Below, in pieces: positions 56,028-64,000 of a DNA stretch of 64,000 nt. The translations under genes and the position numbers were made by a program. The notes under the pieces are model-generated. The model saw only the letters and a program-made list of their open reading frames with translations. It had not been told where the DNA came from and made no database searches. Positions within the stretch are counted from its first letter, which is position 1. Each line of letters starts with the position of its first letter. Source of the DNA: Escherichia coli (lineage in GTDB: Bacteria; Pseudomonadota; Gammaproteobacteria; Enterobacterales; Enterobacteriaceae). Where the stretch lies: the NCBI RefSeq assembly GCF_011881725.1, contig NZ_JAATUR010000009.1:1-64000 (forward strand), written 5' to 3'.

Positions 56028-57039
56028 TTTTTTCCTTAAGCACTTTCAGATAATCCTGCACAGACTTGTTATGACTGGCAAGATTGGTATTAAACGTGTG
56101 ACCGCCTTTACCATCGGCCACAAAATAGAGATACGGTGTTTTTGCCGGATGCGCAGCAGCCTTCAGCGAATCCGCCCCCGGCGTAGCTATCGCACCTGGC
56201 GGCAAACCAGTAATTGTATAGGTATTATACGCTGTCGGCGTTTCCAGATCTGCGCGCGAAAGTTTGCCATTATAACGCTCACCCATACCGTAAATCACTG
56301 TCGGGTCGGTCTGCAGGCGCATGCCGATACGTAAACGGTTGATAAATACCGAGGCAACCTGATCACGTTCGCTGGCAACGGCGGTTTCTTTTTCGATTAT
56401 CGACGCCATTGTTACCAACTGGTTTTTATCTTTATAGGGCAGGCCATCCGCACGCCCTTCCCAGGCGCTATCGACCGCTTTCACCATTTTCTTGTGCGCT
56501 CGCTTGAGTAACGCGACATCAGTAGTATTAGCGGTATACATCCAGGTATCTGGCCAAAACCAGCCTTCAATCCACTCCGGATTTTCAAATTTCAGGGCCT
56601 GCGCCACGGTAGCGTATTTATCGTCGCTTAACGTGTGCTTGATATAGGGTGCCTCACGCAATTGTTTGAGGTAATCGCTCAGACGCATCCCTTCTACCAG
56701 TCGCAACGGAAACTGTGCTTCTTTACCGCTTTCCAGCAATTTCAGCATATCGCGCACGGTCATCTGCGGTGTAAAGCGATAAGTCCCGGCTTTGAAATGG
56801 GAAAGGTCCGGCTCGATACGCAGCAACCACTGAAATACGCGGGGGCGATTGATGATCTTATCGGCATAAAGCTGTTCACCGAGCGCGAGACGTCCGGTCC
56901 CCGGTTTCAGGGTAAATATCGTCTCTTCTTTAATAAGTAATTTGCTGTCGGCAAGATGGCGAACCTTCCAGACGCCCACACCAGCAGCGATACCCAGTAC
57001 CACCAGCAATAATAAGATAATCAATAACACTTTTTTCAT
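56017..57039 (-). CDS. mltG: Endolytic transglycosylase MltG
   Basis: A 340-aa inner-membrane lytic transglycosylase that cuts nascent glycan strands and is thought to set their length. TM helix is at about 4-23, then a LysM-like subdomain ([14 protein letters not shown]). The YceG catalytic domain has catalytic Glu (around 218) in [10 protein letters not shown] and substrate motifs [11 protein letters not shown]. Formerly yceG. It starts two bases after pabC. Confidence 0.97.
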   Translation of the reverse strand: MKKVLLIILLLLVVLGIAAGVGVWKVRHLADSKLLIKEETIFTLKPGTGRLALGEQLYADKIINRPRVFQWLLRIEPDLSHFKAGTYRFTPQMTVRDMLKLLESGKEAQFPLRLVEGMRLSDYLKQLREAPYIKHTLSDDKYATVAQALKFENPEWIEGWFWPDTWMYTANTTDVALLKRAHKKMVKAVDSAWEGRADGLPYKDKNQLVTMASIIEKETAVASERDQVASVFINRLRIGMRLQTDPTVIYGMGERYNGKLSRADLETPTAYNTYTITGLPPGAIATPGADSLKAAAHPAKTPYLYFVADGKGGHTFNTNLASHNKSVQDYLKVLKEKNAQ

Positions 57040-57041
57040 GA

Positions 57042-57851
57042 CTAATTCGGGCGCTCACAAAGTGGGGCTAAATATTCATATAACGTTGCGGACGAAAAGG
57101 AGACTTCGCCACAGGCACGTACGGGCATCACTGGCATTAACGCATTACAAATTACCATCTCATCTGCCTGCAACGCCTCCTCCAGAGAGGCTTGCACTTC
57201 GACAAGCTGATAAGAGGATTGTGCCAGTAAACGCATACAGAATTGTCGCATAATGCCGTTAACACCTGCCTGATCCAGTCGCGGCGTACAAACTATGTTG
57301 CCCTTCCGCCAGAACAAATTAGCCGCACAGCATTCCGTAACCCACCCTTCGCTGTCAAGAACCAGCGCTTCATCGGCGTTTGTCTGCTCAAGATGAGAGC
57401 GAATCAGCACTTGCTCAAGGCGATTAAGATGTTTAATACCTGCAAGATAAGGATTGCGTCCCAGGCGTACCGGGCTTAGCGCCAGCAACATCCCGTCTTT
57501 GCGTAAGCGCTCGTAATGCATTGGGTAAGCTGTAACTGAGAGCATGCGCGTGGCCGGTCCGCTATTTAACGTGCTGTACCCTCTCCCTCCACTGCCACGA
57601 CTGATCACCACTTTCAGCACTCCATTCTCCTGGTCTACCGCCAGAGTAGCCATCTCGTGCTCAAGCTGTGTCCAGAAATCACAAACAATCATTAACCGGC
57701 GACAAGCTTCCTGTAGTCGCTGGATATGCGCCGATAACAAACTGACTTTACCGTCGATTATTCTGGCTGTCGTGAAACAGCCATCGCCAAATTGTATAGC
57801 TCGATCGCTTGCTGCCAGTGAATCCTGTTTATGACCGTTAATTAAGAACAT
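57042..57851 (-). CDS. pabC: Aminodeoxychorismate lyase
   Basis: A 269-aa PLP enzyme releasing pyruvate from aminodeoxychorismate to give p-aminobenzoate for folate. The fold-IV PLP lysine is in [12 protein letters not shown] (around 159), with EGWVTE and NLFWRKG following. It lies 119 bases after fabF behind a terminator-like hairpin. Confidence 0.98.
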   Translation of the reverse strand: MFLINGHKQDSLAASDRAIQFGDGCFTTARIIDGKVSLLSAHIQRLQEACRRLMIVCDFWTQLEHEMATLAVDQENGVLKVVISRGSGGRGYSTLNSGPATRMLSVTAYPMHYERLRKDGMLLALSPVRLGRNPYLAGIKHLNRLEQVLIRSHLEQTNADEALVLDSEGWVTECCAANLFWRKGNIVCTPRLDQAGVNGIMRQFCMRLLAQSSYQLVEVQASLEEALQADEMVICNALMPVMPVRACGEVSFSSATLYEYLAPLCERPN

Positions 57852-57927
57852 ACCGGCTCCTTATAATAGGATTGTAAGTGTGGCAGCATGTTCACTGCGG
57901 AACAAGTCTGAATGAAATCTAAGAAAA

Positions 57928-57947
57928 AAGGCCCGCAAGCGGACCTT
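57928..57947 (-). terminator. fabF terminator
   Basis: AAGGCCCGC / GCGGACCTT with one C-A mismatch, followed on the minus strand by TTTTTTCTT. Confidence 0.85.
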
Positions 57948-57970
57948 TTATGTAGGTGGAAAATGGCGAC

Positions 57971-59538
<1,568 letters not shown>

Positions 59539-59748
59539 ACTCTTAAATTTCCTATCAAAACTCGCTTTCGCGATGGTTTTCGTAGTGTATAAAATGTTGA
59601 AAAATTTGCAACTAAATCCCGGCAGGTCTTACCACGATTTTACGTTATTTTGAGGCCATACCCCCCAACAACGCAAATCATTTTGCACTTATTATTACTC
59701 ATAACCACGCAGACTGCGCGGAACATGAGCATTTTGTGCAAATCGCGA

Positions 59749-60483
59749 TCAGACCATGTACATCCCGCCGTTCACATGCAAAGTTTCACCCGTGATGTAA
59801 GCTGCTTCGTCGGATGCCAGGAATGCAACCGCGTTGGCGATTTCCTGTGCGCCGCCGAGGCGACCCGCAGGAACCTGCGCCAGGATACCCGCACGCTGGT
59901 CATCGCTCAGCGCACGTGTCATGTCCGTTTCAATAAAGCCCGGAGCAACAACGTTTACAGTAATACCGCGTGACGCAACTTCGCGCGCCAGTGATTTACT
60001 GAAGCCGATCAAGCCCGCTTTAGCCGCAGCGTAGTTGGCCTGACCGCCATTTCCCATGGTACCAACCACAGAACCGATAGTGATAATACGACCATGACGC
60101 TTTTTCATCATAGCGCGCATTACCGCTTTTGACAGACGGAAAACAGATGAAAGATTGGTTTCGATAATATCGTTCCACTCTTCATCTTTCATTCGCATTA
60201 ACAGGTTATCACGAGTGATACCGGCATTATTGACCAGGATATCGACTTCACCAAATTCTGCGCGAATTTTTTCCAGAACAGATTCAATAGATGCCGGGTC
60301 GGTCACATTCAACATCAGACCTTTACCGTTGGCGCCTAAATAATCACTGATCGCCTGAGCGCCGCTTTCACTGGTCGCAGTACCGATAACTTTCGCGCCA
60401 CGAGCCGCGAGCGTTTCAGCGATTGCACGGCCAATCCCGCGGCTTGCACCGGTTACCAGTGCGATTTTTCCTTCAAAATTCAT
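59749..60483 (-). CDS. fabG: 3-oxoacyl-ACP reductase
   Basis: A 244-aa NADPH-dependent short-chain dehydrogenase. It has Rossmann motif TGASRGIGRA and the catalytic Ser (IGSVVG, about 138) and YxxxK (NYAAAKAG, about 151-155) set. Starts 12 bases after fabD. Confidence 0.99.
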   Translation of the reverse strand: MNFEGKIALVTGASRGIGRAIAETLAARGAKVIGTATSESGAQAISDYLGANGKGLMLNVTDPASIESVLEKIRAEFGEVDILVNNAGITRDNLLMRMKDEEWNDIIETNLSSVFRLSKAVMRAMMKKRHGRIITIGSVVGTMGNGGQANYAAAKAGLIGFSKSLAREVASRGITVNVVAPGFIETDMTRALSDDQRAGILAQVPAGRLGGAQEIANAVAFLASDEAAYITGETLHVNGGMYMV

Positions 60484-60495
60484 GTTATTCCTCTT

Positions 60496-61425
60496 TTAAA
60501 GCTCGAGCGCCGCTGCCATCGCTGAAGGTTCATTCAGCGCCGAGGCGGTCAGGGTGTCGACAATACGTTTCGTCAGGCCAGTAAGCACTTTGCCCGGCCC
60601 TACTTCATAAAGATGCTCAACGCCTTGCGCTGCCATGTATTCAACGGATTTCGTCCATTGAACTGGATTATACAGCTGACGTACCAGCGCATCACGAATG
60701 GCATCGCCATTGGTTTCGCATTTAACATCAACGTTATTCACAACCGGAACGGTCGGAGCATTGAAGGTGATTTTCGCTAATTCAACCGCCAGTTTGTCGG
60801 CAGCAGGTTTCATCAGTGCACAGTGAGAAGGTACGCTCACCGGCAACGGCAGCGCACGTTTTGCGCCCGCAGCTTTACAGGCAGCACCAGCACGCTCAAC
60901 CGCTTCTTTGTGGCCCGCAATAACCACCTGGCCCGGAGAGTTGAAGTTTACCGGAGAAACTACCTGACCTTCTGCTGCTTCTTCACAAGCTTTTGCAATA
61001 GACGCATCATCCAGACCGATGATTGCCGCCATTGCGCCAGTCCCTTCCGGTACAGCTTCCTGCATAAACTTACCGCGCATCTCAACCAGACGCACTGCAT
61101 CAGCAAAATCAATCACACCAGCGCAAACCAGCGCAGAGTATTCACCCAGGCTATGACCGGCCATCATTGCCGGTGCTTTACCGCCCTGCTGCTGCCATAC
61201 GCGGTACAGCGCAACAGAGGCAGTTAACAGTGCTGGCTGGGTTTGCCAGGTTTTATTCAGCTCTTCGGCTGGCCCCTGCTGGGTCAGCGCCCACAGGTCA
61301 TAGCCCAGCGCCGCAGAAGCTTCAGCAAAAGTTTCTTCGACAATTGGATAGCTCGCTGCCATATCAGCCAGCATTCCAACGGATTGAGAACCCTGACCAG
61401 GGAACACAAATGCAAATTGCGTCAT
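60496..61425 (-). CDS. fabD: Malonyl-CoA:ACP transacylase
   Basis: A 309-aa enzyme that loads malonate onto ACP. It has nucleophile Ser92 in GHSLGEYSA, Arg in VEMRGKFMQ, and His in VPSHCALM. Located between fabH and fabG with short gaps. Confidence 0.99.
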   Translation of the reverse strand: MTQFAFVFPGQGSQSVGMLADMAASYPIVEETFAEASAALGYDLWALTQQGPAEELNKTWQTQPALLTASVALYRVWQQQGGKAPAMMAGHSLGEYSALVCAGVIDFADAVRLVEMRGKFMQEAVPEGTGAMAAIIGLDDASIAKACEEAAEGQVVSPVNFNSPGQVVIAGHKEAVERAGAACKAAGAKRALPLPVSVPSHCALMKPAADKLAVELAKITFNAPTVPVVNNVDVKCETNGDAIRDALVRQLYNPVQWTKSVEYMAAQGVEHLYEVGPGKVLTGLTKRIVDTLTASALNEPSAMAAALEL

Positions 61426-61440
61426 GTTTAAATCCTTATC

Positions 61441-62394
61441 CTAGAAACGAACCAGCGCGGAGCCCCAGGTGAATCCACCGCCAAAGGCTTCAAGCAGAAC
61501 CAACTGCCCCGGCTTGATGCGCCCGTCGCGTACGGCTTCATCCAGCGCGCACGGTACAGAAGCGGCAGAGGTATTACCGTGGCGGTCCAGCGTCACGACG
61601 ACATTGTCCATTGACATGCCGAGTTTTTTCGCCGTTGCGCTGATAATACGCAGGTTCGCCTGATGCGGAACCAGCCAGTCCAGTTGGGAACGGTCAAGAT
61701 TATTTGCTTCCAGCGTCTCATCAACGATGTGCGCCAGCTCCGTAACCGCGACTTTGAAGACTTCGTTGCCCGCCATGGTCAGATGAATTGAATTTTCTGG
61801 ATTCACACGGTCGGCGTTTGGCAGCGTCAGCAATTCACCATAACTACCGTCGGCATGCAGATGAGTAGAGATGATTCCCGGCTCTTCAGAGGCAGCCAGC
61901 ACCGCAGCGCCCGCGCCATCGCCAAAAATAATAATAGTCCCACGATCTGTTGGATCGCAGGTGCGCGCCAGTACATCGGAACCGACGACCAGAGCATACT
62001 TCACCGCGCCAGATTTCACGTATTGATCGGCTACGCTTAATGCGTAGGTGAAACCTGCGCAAGCTGCGGCAACGTCAAACGCAGGGCAGCCTTTGATGCC
62101 CAGCATGCTTTGGATCTGACATGCTGCGCTCGGGAAGGCGTGGGTGGCAGAAGTCGTTGCCACAACAATCAGGCCAATCTGGTCTTTATCGATGCCTGCC
62201 ATTTCAATTGCACGCGTTGCCGCTTCGAAGCCCATGGTTGAAACGGTTTCGTTTGGCGCAGCAATATGGCGTTCACGGATGCCGGTACGAGTAACAATCC
62301 ACTCGTCAGAAGTATCCACCATTTTTTCCAGATCGGCGTTGGTCCGCACTTGTTCGGGCAGATAGCTGCCAGTACCAATAATCTTCGTATACAT
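61441..62394 (-). CDS. fabH: 3-oxoacyl-ACP synthase III
   Basis: A 317-aa initiating condensing enzyme using acetyl-CoA and malonyl-ACP. It has catalytic Cys112 in [11 protein letters not shown], His244 in VPHQANLRI, and Asn274 in [10 protein letters not shown]. Starts 67 bases after plsX. Confidence 0.99.
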   Translation of the reverse strand: MYTKIIGTGSYLPEQVRTNADLEKMVDTSDEWIVTRTGIRERHIAAPNETVSTMGFEAATRAIEMAGIDKDQIGLIVVATTSATHAFPSAACQIQSMLGIKGCPAFDVAAACAGFTYALSVADQYVKSGAVKYALVVGSDVLARTCDPTDRGTIIIFGDGAGAAVLAASEEPGIISTHLHADGSYGELLTLPNADRVNPENSIHLTMAGNEVFKVAVTELAHIVDETLEANNLDRSQLDWLVPHQANLRIISATAKKLGMSMDNVVVTLDRHGNTSAASVPCALDEAVRDGRIKPGQLVLLEAFGGGFTWGSALVRF

Positions 62395-62461
62395 GTACGC
62401 TCAGTCACTTTTCGGTTATATACCGTCACTTGCAAACTGCGAGTTCGCTGGCAGCGTCCTG

Positions 62462-63532
62462 CTAGCGCAGAGTTCCGCTTTTGCCATCGTCCAGCAGCTC
62501 AAAACCAGCTGGGTATACAGATTCCAGGCGAGCGGCAATTCGCTGAGGAACTTGTCGCTGCACCGCCTGCACTGCCTGTTCAATCGCGACCGCAAAAGCT
62601 CGCTGATTGGCCGCACCATGACTTTTTATCACCGTGCCGCGCAATCCTAACAGACAGGCGCCGTTATACTGGTCGGGGTTGAGGTGACTGAATCGCCTCG
62701 TCAGGCTCTTTTGTAGCCAACGCTTTAATAACAGTAGCCACCACGACCGTTTTTTCCCTTCACCCTGAGATTTCAGCAGAGAAAGGAACATCCTGACAAC
62801 ACCTTCCATCGTCTTTAATGTGACATTTCCTGTAAAGCCGTCACAAACCAGCACATCTGTCTTGCCAGTTAACAACTCATTGGCTTCAAGATAGCCGATA
62901 TAATTGATAGAAGGGATTGTTTTAAGCACCGCTGAGGCATCCCGAATACTGTCGAGACCCTTCACTTCTTCTTCACCAATATTGAGCAACGCCACGCGAG
63001 GGTTGGGAATTTCCACCACCTCTTCAGCCAAAACAGAGCCCATAATGGCGAATTGCACCAACATTGTGCTATCACAATCGACGTTAGCCCCTAAATCAAG
63101 GACCACCGTTTTGCCCTTTTGCTGATGCGGCAGCACCGTCACCAACGCCGGACGCTCAATCCCCTCCAGGGGTTTGAGTAATAATTTTGCCAGTCCCATC
63201 AGTGCCCCGGTATTACCGGCACTGACACAGGCTTGCGCTCTACCTTCTTTAACCAGCTCCAGCGCCACGCGCATTGAGCTACCACGACTGGCGCGAATAG
63301 CTTGCGAAGGCCGGGCATCACTGGCGATAACTGACTGCGCAGGGATAATCTGCAGACGCGAACGTTGTTCAAAGTCAGCTTTAGCAAGTAATGGCGTGAT
63401 GGCGTCGGGATTGCCGACTAAAAGAAGAGTGAGTTGCGAATTAGAATTCAGTGCCTGCAAAGCTGCAGGCACTGTCACGGAAGGGCCGAAATCCCCTCCC
63501 ATGACATCTAACGCCAGGGTTAGACGTGTCAA
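62462..63532 (-). CDS. plsX: Phosphate acyltransferase PlsX
   Basis: A 356-aa peripheral enzyme converting acyl-ACP to acyl-phosphate for phospholipid synthesis. The family signatures [16 protein letters not shown] and [16 protein letters not shown] are present. Located between rpmF and fabH, linking ribosomal protein and lipid gene expression. Confidence 0.98.
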   Translation of the reverse strand: MTRLTLALDVMGGDFGPSVTVPAALQALNSNSQLTLLLVGNPDAITPLLAKADFEQRSRLQIIPAQSVIASDARPSQAIRASRGSSMRVALELVKEGRAQACVSAGNTGALMGLAKLLLKPLEGIERPALVTVLPHQQKGKTVVLDLGANVDCDSTMLVQFAIMGSVLAEEVVEIPNPRVALLNIGEEEVKGLDSIRDASAVLKTIPSINYIGYLEANELLTGKTDVLVCDGFTGNVTLKTMEGVVRMFLSLLKSQGEGKKRSWWLLLLKRWLQKSLTRRFSHLNPDQYNGACLLGLRGTVIKSHGAANQRAFAVAIEQAVQAVQRQVPQRIAARLESVYPAGFELLDDGKSGTLR

Positions 63533-63612
63533 GGTATCGTCGCCGCCCGGTTTGGTCTTTCCCCAGTTTCCTGGGGAAAATCCTCACTAAGCTTCATCAC
63601 GCAGACGCGTGA

Positions 63613-63798
<186 letters not shown>

Positions 63799-63837
63799 TC
63801 AATTACGGTTTATCCCCGATCCAACGGGGAGCACCAA

Positions 63838-64000
<163 letters not shown>

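Overview
This is enterobacterial chromosome and almost certainly Escherichia coli (or a very close relative). Gene content, order and protein sequence match the E. coli K-12 segment from umuD to yceD, read here in the opposite direction (window left = umuD side, right = rpmF/yceD side). K-12 comparisons are from memory, not from an alignment. The strain is not K-12: the cytolysin gene hlyE is broken, a restriction-modification island sits between hlyE and ycgN, e14 and the bluR-bluF-ycgZ-ymgABC block are absent next to icd, and a yeeN-like gene stands there instead. A broken hlyE and moderate divergence in minC, pdeG and thiK would suit a phylogroup B2-type strain, but that is inference.

Layout. 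(1) 1-6060 is accessory DNA: a fragment of the umuDC SOS operator, the hlyE pseudogene, a three-gene island and the wreck of a lambdoid integrase next to ycgN. The island encodes a PLD-superfamily nuclease with BfiI-like catalytic spacing and, convergent to it, two adenine methyltransferases of different families. The first methyltransferase carries an N-terminal RelB/DinJ-type ribbon-helix-helix domain. (2) 6061-12880 holds ycgN-ycgM-ycgL, the division-site operon minCDE, ymgG-ymgD, ymgF and pdeG. (3) 12881-14661 is an AT-rich variable segment with the yeeN-like gene. (4) 14662-25195 holds icd, rluE-nudJ-mnmA-hflD-purB, phoPQ, roxA and pepT. (5) 25445-36939 holds potABCD, ymfA-ycfZ, the minus-strand operon lolC-lolD-lolE-nagK-cobB, and ycfT. 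(6) 37067-49267 holds mfd, ldtC, bhsA/comR, ycfJ, ndh, ycfP-nagZ-thiK-lpoB-ycfL-hinT. (7) 49601-64000 holds fhuE, ptsG, ycfH-holB-tmk-mltG-pabC and the fatty-acid cluster fabF-acpP-fabG-fabD-fabH-plsX-rpmF-yceD.

How the genes work together. The right half is dense core metabolism and envelope biology: the plsX-fab cluster makes acyl-ACP, LolCDE exports lipoproteins including LpoB, while LdtC, MltG and NagZ act on peptidoglycan or its fragments, and PtsG and Ndh handle glucose and respiratory electrons. Visible control sites include the PhoP box before phoP, a PurR operator inside purB, a perfect FNR palindrome before ndh, CRP and Mlc sites and the SgrS pairing region at ptsG, and a perfect CRP-type palindrome between bhsA and comR. 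REP/BIME elements lie between several transcription units.

The candidate unusual system is the RM island at 1814-5123. A Mg-independent-type nuclease has its own promoter region. Facing it is a coupled pair of methyltransferases whose leader enzyme has a built-in antitoxin-like DNA-binding domain, a possible self-contained regulator or specificity module.
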